Positions 37,524 to 46,967 of a DNA stretch of 64,000 nt are shown piece after piece. How positions within the stretch are numbered: the stretch's first letter is position 1; each line of letters opens with the position of its first letter. Below the pieces are notes generated by a model. The model did no database searches. It was not told the origin of the DNA and was given only the letters and a program-made list of their open reading frames with translations. Source of the stretch: DATARH01 sp963746885. Its GTDB lineage: Bacteria; Pseudomonadota; Alphaproteobacteria; ATCC43930; CGMCC-115725. The translations under genes and the position numbers were made by a program. Location: contig CAVVDM010000015.1 in NCBI GenBank assembly GCA_963746885.1, positions 328,493-392,492 of the forward strand, given 5' to 3'.

Positions 37524-38140
37524 GCGCCGAGCGGCTGGTCTATGTCGTCGACGACGACGAGGCGGTGCGCGAGTCATTGTCGGCGCTGCTCGAGGCGCGG
37601 TCCTACACGGTGCGGACTTTTGCGCTCGCCCGCCACTTTCTCGACGCCGCCCCGACCCTGCGGCCCGGCTGCCTCGTCGCCGACCTCCGCATGCCCGAGA
37701 TGGACGGGCTCGAACTGCAGCATCGGCTCACCGAGAAGGCGTTCAACTTTCCGCTGATCGTCATCACCGGCCATGGCGAGGTGGCGCTCGCGGTGCGGGC
37801 GATGAAAGCCGGGGCGCTCGACTTTATCGAGAAGCCCTTTGCCGCCGAGGCGATCATCGCCAGCGTCGCCGCCGCGCTGGCGCGGCTCGCTGAAGCAGGT
37901 GAGGACGACCCGCTGGCAGCCGGGGCGGCGGCACGGCTCGCGCTGTTGTCGCCGCGCGAGCGCGAGGTGTTGCAGGGGCTGCTCGCCGGGTTGCCCAACA
38001 AGTCGATCGCCTACGATCTCGCGATCAGCCCGCGCACCGTCGAAATCCACCGCGCCCGGGTGATGGACAAGATGGGCGCGCGCAGCCTCTCCGAGCTGAT
38101 CCGCATGAGCCTTGCCGCCGGCCTCCAGCCACGTCCCTGA
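37520..38140 (+). CDS. fixJ: FixJ-type response regulator
   Basis: 206 residues: a receiver domain with acidic VVDDDEAVRE, phosphoacceptor Asp in VADLRMPEMDGLE and a Lys in DFIEKPF, then a LuxR-type HTH (LSPREREVLQGLLAGLPNKSIA). The GTG at 37520 overlaps the fixL stop (GTGA), so expression is coupled. In known systems phospho-FixJ induces FixK, which binds TTGAT-N4-ATCAA boxes like those at 26376 and 29343. No fixK gene lies in the window. Confidence 0.93.
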   Translation: MSAERLVYVVDDDEAVRESLSALLEARSYTVRTFALARHFLDAAPTLRPGCLVADLRMPEMDGLELQHRLTEKAFNFPLIVITGHGEVALAVRAMKAGALDFIEKPFAAEAIIASVAAALARLAEAGEDDPLAAGAAARLALLSPREREVLQGLLAGLPNKSIAYDLAISPRTVEIHRARVMDKMGARSLSELIRMSLAAGLQPRP

Positions 38141-38232
38141 CGCCAGCCGCTACAGCGCGTGGCGCCGGGGCGTGCTAGCATGCGAGTGAACGCGTCGCCT
38201 ACCGAAACAACCCTGCCGACTGGAGGACCCGC

Positions 38233-38838
38233 ATGAACGACCTCGCCCCGGTGCGCCGAATCGCCCCGACCTCGCAGCCGATCAGCCCGGCCCGGTTTGC
38301 CCATTTCGTCTTGCGCACCGGTCAGTTCGAGCGGATGGCCGAGTGGTACAAGACGGTGCTCGCCGCGCGCCTCGTGTTCCGCGACGAGCGGCTGTGCTTC
38401 CTGTCCTATGACGACGAGCACCACCGCGTTGCCCTGATCCACATCCCGGGGCTGCAGCCGCGCGACCCGGACGGCGCCGGCACCGATCATGTCGCCTACG
38501 CGTATCGCGACCTCGGCGAGTTGCTGGCGACCTATCGGCGGCTGAAGGAGCACGGCATCCTGCCGCATTGGCCGATCAACCACGGGGTGACGACGTCGAT
38601 GTACTACCGCGACCCGGACAACAACCGGGTCGAGTTGCAGATCGACAATTTCCCGACCGTCGCGGAGTTGCAGGGCTATTTCCAAAGCCCCGCCTTCGCC
38701 GCCAACCCGGTCGGCGTGACCTACGACCCCGAAGAGCTGTGCCGCAATTACGAGGCCGGGGTGCCGATGGCCGATCTGCTGCGCATTCCGCCGCTGCCCG
38801 AGGGCAAAACCCCCTGGGACATGCTGAGCCGCCATTAG
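38233..38838 (+). CDS. VOC-superfamily protein (extradiol dioxygenase/glyoxalase-like)
   Basis: 201 residues with the paired beta-alpha-beta-beta-beta modules of the VOC fold. Candidate metal ligands are the His of RFAHFVLRTG, the His of GTDHVAYAY and the Glu of NNRVELQID. These positions fit a type I extradiol dioxygenase-like or fosfomycin/glyoxalase-like site. GGAGGACC lies before the ATG. A terminator follows. Substrate unknown. Confidence 0.82.
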   Translation: MNDLAPVRRIAPTSQPISPARFAHFVLRTGQFERMAEWYKTVLAARLVFRDERLCFLSYDDEHHRVALIHIPGLQPRDPDGAGTDHVAYAYRDLGELLATYRRLKEHGILPHWPINHGVTTSMYYRDPDNNRVELQIDNFPTVAELQGYFQSPAFAANPVGVTYDPEELCRNYEAGVPMADLLRIPPLPEGKTPWDMLSRH

Positions 38839-38855
38839 CCGCATGGTAGCGGCAA

Positions 38856-38890
38856 GCCGCCGCGGCAGCGCACCCGACTGCCGCGGCGGC
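38856..38890 (+). terminator. Stable hairpin, probable terminator
   Basis: Perfect 13-bp stem GCCGCCGCGGCAG / CTGCCGCGGCGGC with a 9-nt loop, 18 nt after the VOC gene stop. The tail (CTGCTTAGTTT) is only moderately T-rich. Confidence 0.6.
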
Positions 38891-38954
38891 CTGCTTAGTT
38901 TGCATCTGGTTGGACGCGGCGCGCCGTGATGTCGTCAGCATGACCGGGGGGATC

Positions 38955-39578
38955 ATGCCGAAGCTGTTTGTCGTGTTTTCCGCCCGCCGCCTGGCCGCGC
39001 TTGCCGCGATGCTGGTGGTGGCCGCCGGGGTATTTCTGGCGAGGGGCGGCGGGCTGGCGTCGTGGGCAACCAGCTCCCTGTCGGCGATCCGCACGTTGCT
39101 CGAACCGAGCGATTTTGCCGCCGAGCGGCAGGAGCTGAATTTTTGGCAGGCTGCGCTCACCCGACTCGACGCGGAATTGCAGCGCGGGACGGACGGTCCG
39201 GGGTTAGCCTCGCTGCGTGCCGAGCGCAATTCTGTTGTCGAGCGGATGCGCGAGATCGCAAAGCGGATACCGGAGAGCCGCATCCCAGCCAGCATCCGTC
39301 CGCTGCTCGTCGGGAAATCCCCCGCCGTGGCGAGCGCGCCCGTCGCCGCCCCGCATCCGGCGATATCGGCGGCGCCGGTGGTCGCGGTTGCAGCGGTGCA
39401 TGTTGCGCCCCTTAAGGTAGGCCTGGGGCCGCCTGCCCCCGAGAGCGACGCCGCCGACCTGGTCTTTAGTCCGCCGGTGCCGTTCCCGGTCTTTATCGAA
39501 ATCGAACGGCATCACGAGCGGCACCCGCACCCCCATGCGTCACCGCGGCCGGCCAACGCCGACGGAGCGAAGCGATGA
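38955..39578 (+). CDS. Hypothetical single-pass membrane protein
   Basis: 207 residues from the ATG at 38955 (GGGGGGA before it; an ATG at 38940 is also possible). One N-terminal helix (LAALAAMLVVAAGVFLA), a charged region that may be coiled-coil (residues 45-110) and an Ala/Pro/His-rich tail ending HHERHPHPHASPRP. No family is recognised. It overlaps the MFS gene start by 4 nt (ATGA). Confidence 0.7.
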   Translation: MPKLFVVFSARRLAALAAMLVVAAGVFLARGGGLASWATSSLSAIRTLLEPSDFAAERQELNFWQAALTRLDAELQRGTDGPGLASLRAERNSVVERMREIAKRIPESRIPASIRPLLVGKSPAVASAPVAAPHPAISAAPVVAVAAVHVAPLKVGLGPPAPESDAADLVFSPPVPFPVFIEIERHHERHPHPHASPRPANADGAKR

Positions 39579-40846
39579 CCGCACCGGCGATCGCCGGTCA
39601 GGCCGCCTCCCGCTCGACCTCGGTCGAGAGCCGGGCCTCGTGGGTCGTCGCGCTGACCGCGCTCGGCATCTATGCGGTGTCGTTTGGCGCGCCGGTCATC
39701 ACGGTGGTGGGGCTGAAGACGATCGCGGCCGAGCTCGGGGGCGGTCGCTCGGTGCCGGCGCTCGCCTGTTCGCTGGCGTGGCTTGGCTCGGCGGCGGGCG
39801 GCATCGCGATGGGTTGGCTGGCGGAACGCATCGGGGTGCGGTGGACCGTCATGGGCGGCGCGACGATGATCGGCGTGGGCTTGGCGGTCTCGACGCTCGG
39901 CGGCGCGGGGCCGCTCTATCTCGGGCACGGGCTGTTCATCGGGCTCCTCGGCAATGCGGGGATAAACGCGCCGCTCTATGTCTATGTCGCGCGCTGGTTC
40001 GACCGCCGGCGCGGCACCGCGATGGCGCTGATCTCGTCGGGGCAATACGTTGCCGGCATGCTGTGGCCGACGCTGTTCGAGCACGCCATCGCGTCGATCG
40101 GCTGGCGTCACACGATGCTAGTCTACGCGGTGTTCGAGATTGCGGTGATCCTGCCGGTGGCAGCGCTGATGTTCGGCCGGCCGCCGGATGCCGCCGCAGG
40201 CGCGGCCCTGGCGGGGCCGGCGCGCGGCGCACCGGTGATGGGATTGCCGCCGGTCGTCGTGCAGGGGTCTTTGTGCACTGCCGCGTTTCTGTGCTGCGTG
40301 CCGATGGCGATGCCGCAGGGCCATCTCGTCGCGCTGTGCAGCGACCTCGGCATTTCGCAGACGCACGGCGCGGCGATGCTGTCTCTGCTGCTCGGCTGCG
40401 CCTTCCTCAGCCGGCAATTCTGGGGCGTCGTCGCCGACCGCATCGGCGGGTTGCGCACCGTGCTGGCCGGCTCGGTGTGCCAGATCACGGCGCTGACCGG
40501 GTTTCTCTTGACCCAGGACGAGGCCGGGCTGTTCGCGGTCGCCGCCATCTTCGGGCTCGGCTTCAGCGGCATCATCCCGGCCTACGTCGTCGCGATCCGC
40601 GACCTGTTCCCGGCATCCGAAGCCTCCTGGCGGGTGCCGACGGTATTGCTGTTCAGCGGCTCGGGCATGGCGGCAGGCGGCTGGCTCGCCGGCGCGATCT
40701 ACGACTATGCCGGGTTTTATGCGGCGGCGTTTGCCACCGGGCTCGTGTTCAATCTGGCGCACATCGTGGTGATCGGCACGCTGGTGCTGCGCCAGGGGCG
40801 CCGCACGCCGCGCATGGTTGCGCTGGCCGGGCGGGGCGCGGCGTAA
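39575..40846 (+). CDS. MFS transporter (oxalate/formate antiporter-like)
   Basis: 423 residues with 12 predicted hydrophobic segments. The motif region between helices 2 and 3 is GWLAERIGVRWTVMGG, and the corresponding C-lobe loop is GVVADRIGGLRTVLAG. The general look, with YVARWFDRRRGTAMAL, matches the oxalate/formate antiporter-like group, but substrate cannot be fixed by sequence. The nearby oxc operon makes a dicarboxylate substrate attractive. Confidence 0.85.
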   Translation: MTAPAIAGQAASRSTSVESRASWVVALTALGIYAVSFGAPVITVVGLKTIAAELGGGRSVPALACSLAWLGSAAGGIAMGWLAERIGVRWTVMGGATMIGVGLAVSTLGGAGPLYLGHGLFIGLLGNAGINAPLYVYVARWFDRRRGTAMALISSGQYVAGMLWPTLFEHAIASIGWRHTMLVYAVFEIAVILPVAALMFGRPPDAAAGAALAGPARGAPVMGLPPVVVQGSLCTAAFLCCVPMAMPQGHLVALCSDLGISQTHGAAMLSLLLGCAFLSRQFWGVVADRIGGLRTVLAGSVCQITALTGFLLTQDEAGLFAVAAIFGLGFSGIIPAYVVAIRDLFPASEASWRVPTVLLFSGSGMAAGGWLAGAIYDYAGFYAAAFATGLVFNLAHIVVIGTLVLRQGRRTPRMVALAGRGAA

Positions 40847-40861
40847 GGTGGCGCGCCTCCT

Positions 40862-41095
40862 TCAGTCGGGAATAGCGAAAAATTTGCACCAGCCGGTCGG
40901 CACGATGTCGCCTTCCACCACCGTGCAGGCGTGCGGCGGCCGGAACAGAGTGCACAGCGCGCAGCTTTGCCCGTCTCTTGGGGCCGGTTGATAGCGCGCC
41001 TCGGCTTTGGTCACCTTGGCTTGCGCCGCGGCTGGCGCGGGCCGCAGCGCCGCGGCGAGAGCGATCAGCAGCAGGTCGCGGCGCGAGGCTCGCAT
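40862..41095 (-). CDS. High-potential iron-sulfur protein (HiPIP)-like
   Basis: 77 residues with a twin-arginine signal (MRASRRDLLLIALAAAL, then APAAAQA cleavage region). The mature part has the four HiPIP Cys in SCALCTLFRPPHACTVV and PTGWCKFF. HiPIPs are small periplasmic one-electron carriers. It lies 7 nt after the molybdoenzyme gene, so it may accept its electrons; that enzyme itself shows no export signal, which argues against a direct pairing. Confidence 0.85.
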   Translation of the reverse strand: MRASRRDLLLIALAAALRPAPAAAQAKVTKAEARYQPAPRDGQSCALCTLFRPPHACTVVEGDIVPTGWCKFFAIPD

Positions 41096-41102
41096 CGCCC
41101 GA

Positions 41103-43454
41103 TCACCCGCCCTGCCCCTGCGCCGCCCGGATGGCGCGCCATACCCGCTCGGGGGTCGCCGGCATCTCGAGGTGGCTGACCCCGTACTCGGCGAGCGCAT
41201 CGACGATCGCGTTGATCACGACGGCGAGCGCCGGCGTCGTGCCGCCCTCGCCGCCTGAGCGCACCCCGAGCCGGTTGGTCGGCGAGGGGACTTCGCTGAG
41301 CGCGGTCGCAAGGTATGGGAACGTGTCGGCGCGCGGCATCGCGTAATCCATAAAGCTCGCCGCCAGCATCTGCCCGCTCGCGCGGTCGTAGTGGCAGTCT
41401 TCGAGCAATGCCTGGCCGACCCCCTGGGCGATGCCGCCATGCGTCTGGCCGTGCAGGATCATCGGGTTGATCGCGCGGCCGACATCATCGACCGCAGCAT
41501 AGCCGACAATCTCGACGGCGCCCGTCTCGGGATCGACCTCGACCTCGCAGATTTGCGTGCCGTACGGGAAGCTGGCGACCGGCAGGGTCTGGTCGGAAAT
41601 GCCCGCAAGCGGACCTTTGAGCTCGGATGGCAGGTCCGGTCGGGTGGCGGCCTCGCGCGCCACGTCGAACAGGCCGATCGTGCGGTCGGTGCCGGCGACG
41701 CGGAAATTGCCGCCGGCAAATTCGATGTCGGCCTCGCTCGCCTCGAACAGGAAGCCGGCGATGCGGCGACCCCGATCGATGATGTCGTCTGTCGCCTGGC
41801 CGATCACCGAGGTCGCGAGCTTCATCGAGCGGCCGGAATGCGAGCCGCCGCCGGCCATGACGCGGGCCGTGTCGTGCGCGACATAGTCGATGCTGTCGAA
41901 CGGCACCCCGAGCCATTCGGTGACAAGTTGGGCAAAGCTCGTCTCGTGGCCCTGGCCCGACGACATCGTGCCCATCACCAACTCGACCCGCCCCTCGGGC
42001 TTGACCGTAATCTCGGTGCGCTCGCGCGGCGCGCCGGAGGTGATCTCGACATAGTTGGCAATGCCGATGCCGCGCCTGCGGCCCTGCCGGCGCGCCGCCT
42101 CACGCCGGGCCGGGAAGCCCCGCCAGTCGGCGAGGCCGAGCGCGGTGTCCATTGCCGCTGCGTAATCACCGCTGTCGTAGGTCAGGCCGAGCGGATTGGC
42201 GTAGGGCTGCGCCGCCGTGGGAATCATGTTGCGGCGGCGCAATTCGGTCGGATCGACGCCGAGCCGGTCTGCCGCCAGGTCGATCAGCCGCTCGATAACA
42301 AAGATCACCTCGGGGCGGCCGGCGCTGCGGTAGGGGGTGGTCGTGGCTGTGTTGGTGACCGCAGCACGGCCGCGCGCGTAGGCGACCGGGATGTGGTAGA
42401 CGCTCGACAGCAGGCCGAGCCCCTTCTGCAACGACACATACGAGGCGGCCTGCGCCCCGAGATTGCTCAGATTGCTGCTGCGCACCGCGAGGAAATTGCC
42501 GTCTGCATCGAGCGCCAGCTCGGCCTCGACCGCGAGGTCGCGGCCCTGGTAGTCGGCGAGGAAATCCTCGCCGCGCTCACAGGTCCACTTGACCGGCCGC
42601 CCGACCCGCCGCGCCGCCCAGGCAATCAGCGCATATTCCGGATAAAAGAAATTGCGCGTGCCGAAATTGCCGCCCATGTCGCCGCACACGACGCGCACCA
42701 GTTCGGGCATGACGCCGAGCACTTGCGCGAGGTCGAGGCGCAGTTTGGCGACGCCGCGCCCACTGCCGGAATAAAGCGTATAGGCGCCGCTCGCCGGGTC
42801 GTATTCGGCGATCGTCGTGCGCGGCTCCATCGGCACGCCGGTGACGCGCTGGATTTGGGTGTCGAGCCGCACGACATGGGCGGCTTTCGCAAAGGCGGCG
42901 TCGGTCGCTGCCGCGTCGCCCGCCTCGAACGCGACGCACAGATTGCCGGGCGCCGCGTCCCACAGCAGCGGCGCGTCGGGCGCGAGCGCGTCGGCGGCCT
43001 GCGCGACGGCCGGCAGCGCCTCGTAGGTAACGGAGACAAGCTCGGCCGCGTCCTTGGCTTCGGCAACCGTCGCGGCGACGACGAGCGCGACCGGCTCGCC
43101 GACAAAGCGCACCCGATCGAGCGGCAGCGGATCGTGGCGCGTCGTAATCGGCGCGCCCGCGGTGAGCCGCACCGCGAGGTCGGGCGGCGCCATCAGCCCG
43201 GCATTGTGCGGGATCGCGCCGAGGCCGTCCGCCCGGCACTCGGCGCCTGCCAGCACGGCGAGGACACCCCGCGCCGCCCGCGCCGCCGTGCTGTCGAGCG
43301 CGGCGATGCGGGCATGGGCGTGCGGCGAGCGCACCACTACGGCGTGCACCAAGCCAACCGGTGCGAGGTCGTCGACAAACCGGCCCAGCCCGGTCAGCAG
43401 CCGCCGGTCCTCCTTGCGCCGGACCGGCTGGCCGATCCCCCCCGCCCCGTCCAT
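41103..43454 (-). CDS. Xanthine dehydrogenase-family molybdopterin-binding large subunit
   Basis: 783 residues of the CoxL/XdhB large-subunit family of molybdenum hydroxylases. Visible are IGQPVRRKEDRRLLTGLG, the hammerhead region RFVGEPVALVV, TPYRSAGRPEVIF, GQGHETSFAQLV and the C-terminal GVRSGGEGGTTPALA, which holds the catalytic Glu (family usually GxGEGG). No medium FAD or small [2Fe-2S] subunit is adjacent. Operon with oxc upstream (13 nt) and HiPIP downstream. Substrate is probably an aldehyde or N-heterocycle. Confidence 0.9.
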   Translation of the reverse strand: MDGAGGIGQPVRRKEDRRLLTGLGRFVDDLAPVGLVHAVVVRSPHAHARIAALDSTAARAARGVLAVLAGAECRADGLGAIPHNAGLMAPPDLAVRLTAGAPITTRHDPLPLDRVRFVGEPVALVVAATVAEAKDAAELVSVTYEALPAVAQAADALAPDAPLLWDAAPGNLCVAFEAGDAAATDAAFAKAAHVVRLDTQIQRVTGVPMEPRTTIAEYDPASGAYTLYSGSGRGVAKLRLDLAQVLGVMPELVRVVCGDMGGNFGTRNFFYPEYALIAWAARRVGRPVKWTCERGEDFLADYQGRDLAVEAELALDADGNFLAVRSSNLSNLGAQAASYVSLQKGLGLLSSVYHIPVAYARGRAAVTNTATTTPYRSAGRPEVIFVIERLIDLAADRLGVDPTELRRRNMIPTAAQPYANPLGLTYDSGDYAAAMDTALGLADWRGFPARREAARRQGRRRGIGIANYVEITSGAPRERTEITVKPEGRVELVMGTMSSGQGHETSFAQLVTEWLGVPFDSIDYVAHDTARVMAGGGSHSGRSMKLATSVIGQATDDIIDRGRRIAGFLFEASEADIEFAGGNFRVAGTDRTIGLFDVAREAATRPDLPSELKGPLAGISDQTLPVASFPYGTQICEVEVDPETGAVEIVGYAAVDDVGRAINPMILHGQTHGGIAQGVGQALLEDCHYDRASGQMLAASFMDYAMPRADTFPYLATALSEVPSPTNRLGVRSGGEGGTTPALAVVINAIVDALAEYGVSHLEMPATPERVWRAIRAAQGQGG

Positions 43455-43467
43455 CCGACCCTCGTTG

Positions 43468-45175
43468 CTAATGGGAGACGGCGCTGCGCGGGTTGAGGCT
43501 CTGGATGTGGCCGCTTTCGGTGCCGGCCGTCGGGTCGATCACGGCGTTGATCAGCGCCGGCTTGCCGGAGGCGAGCGCCTCGGTCAGGGCTTTCGTCAGG
43601 CTCGGCGTATCGGTCACGTGATAGCCGGCCCCGCCGAACGCCTCGATGATCTTCTCGTAGTGCGCGTCGCGCAGGAGGCCGGTCGGCGAATATGGCTTGT
43701 CGGCCGGATCGCCGCGGTAGACGCCGTTATTGTTGAAGATGACCGTCGTCACCGGCAATTCGTAACGGCAGATCGTCTCGATCTCCATGCCGCTGAACCC
43801 GAAGGCGCTGTCGCCCTCGATCGCGACGACAGGCTTGCCGGTCACCGCCGCCGCACCGACGGCATACCCCATGCCGATGCCCATGACGCCCCAGGTGCCG
43901 CTGTCGAGCCGGTGGCGCGGCTTGTCCATGTCGATGATGTTGCGGCCGAAATCCAGCGTGTTGGCGCCTTCGTTGACGATATAGACATCCGGCTGGGTGG
44001 CGAGCGCGTTGCGCACGGCGCGCAGGGCCGAGGAGAAATTCATCGGGCTCGGATCGGCGTTTAGGCGCGCCGCCATGCGCTCGACGTTCTGCTGCTTGCG
44101 CTTGCCGATCTCGTCGGTCCACGCCGCCTGCCGCTTGATCTGTCCCGGCTTCATGCGCGGCGTTGAACGCCGCAAACACCGACTTGATGTCGCCGGCAAC
44201 CGGCGCGGCGATCGCCCGGTTGCTGTCGAACTCGGTCGGCGAGATGTCGACCTGGACGAACTTTGTCGCCGCGTTCCACAGCGGCGGCCTACCGTGCGAC
44301 AAGAGCCAGTTGAGCCGCGCCCCGGCCAGCACGACGACATCGGCGTTGCCGATCGCGTAGGAACGCGCGGCAGCCGCCGATTGCGCATGGTCGTCGGGCA
44401 GGAGGCCCTTCGCCATCGACATCGGCAGGAACGGAATGCCGGTTGTTTCGAGGAACGCGCGGATCTCCTGGTCGGCTCGGGCATAGGCGGCGCCCTTGCC
44501 GAGGATCACCAGCGGGCGCTGCGCACTCGCCAGCAGGTCGAGGGCACGCGTGACCGATTGCGGCGCAGGCGGCGATGCCGGCGCCGGGTCAACAACCTTG
44601 ACCAGCGACTTCTTCGCCGTCTCTACGTCAAGCGCCGAGCCGAGCACCTCGGCGGTCAGGTCGAGATAGACGCCGCCCGGCCGCCCGGAGGAGGCGGCGC
44701 GGATCGCCCGCGCGATGCCGACGCCGATATCCTGCGGCCGGTTGACCCGGTAGGCGGCCTTGCAATGCGGCCTGGCGACGGCGAGCTGGTCCATCTCCTC
44801 GTAATCGCCCTGCTCGAGATCGACGATCGCGCGGTCAGAGGAGCCGCTGATCAGGATCATCGGGAAGCAGTTGGTCGTGGCGTTGGACAGGGCGACCAGC
44901 CCGTTCAGGAAGCCGGGGGCCGAGACTGTCATGCAGATGCCCGGCTTCTGCGTCAGATACCCGGCGATCGCGGCCGCATTTCCGGCCGACTGCTCATGCC
45001 GAAAGCCGATGTAGCGGATCCCTTCCGCCTGCGCCAGGCGCAGCAGGTCGGTGATCGGGATGCCCGCCACCCCGTAGATCGTGTCGACCCCGTTCAGCTT
45101 CAGCGCCTCCACCACCAGGTGAAAGCCGTCGGTCATGTCCACTGGCACGTCTGCGTCGCTCATATCGTTCACCAT
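43468..45175 (-). CDS. oxc: Oxalyl-CoA decarboxylase (frame broken near 44155)
   Basis: ThDP enzyme turning oxalyl-CoA into formyl-CoA and CO2. Nearly every Oxc landmark is present: TDGFHLVVEALKLNGVDTIYG, GFRHEQSAGNAAA, GSSDRAIVDLEQGDYEEMDQ, GARLNWLLSHG, EGDSAFGFSGMEIETICRY and the ending PTAGTESGHIQSLNPR. About 569 residues after removing one extra base at about 44155, where FAAFNAA joins MKPGQIKRQAAW. The start is the ATG at 45175 or 45163. With a CaiB-type transferase (15436) and an MFS carrier (39575), oxalate catabolism is the simplest reading. Confidence 0.93.
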
Positions 45176-45211
45176 TCGAGGATGAGGGGTGGCCCTGGCG
45201 ATAGGTTCAGC

Positions 45212-45745
45212 TCAGAGCCGGTAGCGGCACTCGACGCCGAGCGGTGCGGCGTGGAAGTCGCGCCGGTTGGTGTCGAGGTTCTCCAGATTGACGAACAGGC
45301 ATTCGTCATGGACGAAATGCGGCCCGGCGTGCCAGGTCGCGACGTGCAATTTGACCAGGCAATCGCCCGGCACCCGGAAGGCGACGATGTCCTCGATCCG
45401 CGGGCATGCGTCGTCGCCGAGATCGCCCGGCGGCGCGACGCCGATCAGCCATTCCTTGCCGCCGAGCGAGCCCAGGCATTGCGTGACCCGCCGATGCCGC
45501 GCGATTCGGGTGAAGCCGAGCCCGACATGCGGCAGGTGCATGATCCACAGCCGCGGCGTGCCCTTGCCCCCGTCGCCCAGCACGAGCCTTGCCTCGCGCG
45601 GCGAGGTCTCGGGATCGTAGCCGGTCTCGACGCCCTGGCCGCCGACCCGCAGCGGCGCGATGACCTGGCCGTAGGGCGCAAACGCCTCGGGCGTCAGCTC
45701 TCCGACGTCCAGCATGTGCCGCGGCAATGTGCCTGCATCGTTCAT
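45212..45745 (-). CDS. Ureidoglycolate lyase family protein (AllA-like)
   Basis: 177 residues of the cupin-like ureidoglycolate lyase family: LTPEAFAPYGQVIAP at the N-terminus, LPHVGLGFTRIARHRRVTQCLG in shortened form, and HVATWHAGPHFVHDE near the C-terminus. The family releases urea and glyoxylate from ureidoglycolate. No other allantoin genes are here. It is the first gene of the oxc operon (36 nt upstream), so a related glyoxylate/oxalate role is possible. Confidence 0.85.
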   Translation of the reverse strand: MNDAGTLPRHMLDVGELTPEAFAPYGQVIAPLRVGGQGVETGYDPETSPREARLVLGDGGKGTPRLWIMHLPHVGLGFTRIARHRRVTQCLGSLGGKEWLIGVAPPGDLGDDACPRIEDIVAFRVPGDCLVKLHVATWHAGPHFVHDECLFVNLENLDTNRRDFHAAPLGVECRYRL

Positions 45746-45928
45746 CGTCGCCCCCTTGCCAGCAACCTTCGCAGCCCTAAGTGGCCGGGACTTGCGCGTC
45801 AACAGCAATCTGGCCGGCAGGGTGGATCGAGCGGCGCTTCTGCGCTCAATCGGTTTCGGGGTAGATTTCGCCGGCAACCGCCGCGACGGATCGGACCATC
45901 GATCCCGCCCGCCATCAGGGAGAACGCC

Positions 45929-46963
45929 ATGCCCTCCACTGCCTCCGTCGAAGCCCGCGCCTATCCCCGCCCGCTGCCCAACCCGGAATGGCTCGGCAAG
46001 CTGCAGGAAGAGATCCTCGACCCCGCCTTGCCGATCGTCGATCCGCACCATCACCTGTGGGATCATCCGGGCAGCCGCTATCTGCTCGACGACCTGTTGG
46101 CCGACGTCAACTCTGGGCACAACATTGTCGCGACCGTGTTCATCCAGTGCGGCTCCGGCTATCGCACCAGCGGGCCCGAGGAGATGCGGGCGATCGGCGA
46201 AAGCGAGTTCGTCCGGGCCATCGCCGAGGAGAGCGACCGGCGCGGCAGCAAGACCAAAATTTGCGCCGGCATCGTCAGCTTCGCCGACCTGCGCCTCCCC
46301 AATGTCGACGCCGTGCTCGAGGGCCAGATCGCGGCGGCCGGTGGGCGCTTTCGCGGCATCCGCCACATCGCGGCAAACGATCCGGCGATTGTCGGCGCCT
46401 CGTCCTACGTGCCGCCGCCGGGGCTGATGGACGACCCCAACTTCCGCCGCGGCCTGAAGCGCTTGCCGGCCCACAACCTGACCTTCGAGGCGTGGATCTA
46501 CCACCCGCAGATCAAGACGCTGACCGCGGTGGCGCGCGAGTGCCCCGACGTGAAGATCGTGCTCAACCATTTCGGCGGCCCGCTCGGGGTCGGCCCCTAT
46601 AAGCGCGACGCGGTATTCCCCGGCTGGCATGCCGACATCAAGGCGCTGGCCGCCTGCCCGAACGTCTATGTGAAGCTCGGCGGCCTGGCGATGATCGTCA
46701 ACGCGTTCGATTTTCACCTCGCGCCGTTGCCGCCCTCGTCGGGCGAGATGGCCAATGCCTGGCGGCCCTATGTCGAGGCCTGCATCGAGGCGTTCGGCGC
46801 CGGCCGCTGCATGTTCGAGAGCAATTTCCCGGTCGACAAGGGCGCCTGCAGCTACCCGGTGCTGTTCAACGCGTTCAAGCGGCTGGCGAGCGGCGCCTCG
46901 GCATCGGAAAAGGCCGATCTGTTCGCCGGTACCGCGTCACGCTTCTACCGGCTGGGGGTTTAG
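45929..46963 (+). CDS. Amidohydrolase-2 family protein (lactonase-like)
   Basis: 344 residues with the N-terminal metal motif IVDPHHHLWDHPGSRYLLD, the middle VLNHFGGPLGVGPY and a C-terminal MFESNFPVDKGA, which replaces the usual GSDYP. This pattern is typical of 4-sulfomuconolactone/2-pyrone-4,6-dicarboxylate lactonase relatives. AGGGAGA lies before the ATG at 45929. It starts a plus-strand operon with two SDRs, divergent from the oxc operon (183-bp shared promoter region). Confidence 0.88.
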   Translation: MPSTASVEARAYPRPLPNPEWLGKLQEEILDPALPIVDPHHHLWDHPGSRYLLDDLLADVNSGHNIVATVFIQCGSGYRTSGPEEMRAIGESEFVRAIAEESDRRGSKTKICAGIVSFADLRLPNVDAVLEGQIAAAGGRFRGIRHIAANDPAIVGASSYVPPPGLMDDPNFRRGLKRLPAHNLTFEAWIYHPQIKTLTAVARECPDVKIVLNHFGGPLGVGPYKRDAVFPGWHADIKALAACPNVYVKLGGLAMIVNAFDFHLAPLPPSSGEMANAWRPYVEACIEAFGAGRCMFESNFPVDKGACSYPVLFNAFKRLASGASASEKADLFAGTASRFYRLGV

Positions 46964-46967
46964 GAGC

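Noticed and set aside
41391..43496. A 701-codon plus-strand open frame opposite the molybdenum hydroxylase gene
   Set aside because: Antisense shadow; the minus strand encodes a complete recognisable protein.
43997..45928. A long upstream extension of the amidohydrolase frame
   Set aside because: The part before 45929 is antisense to oxc and the AllA-like gene and has no similarity; AGGGAGA supports the start at 45929.
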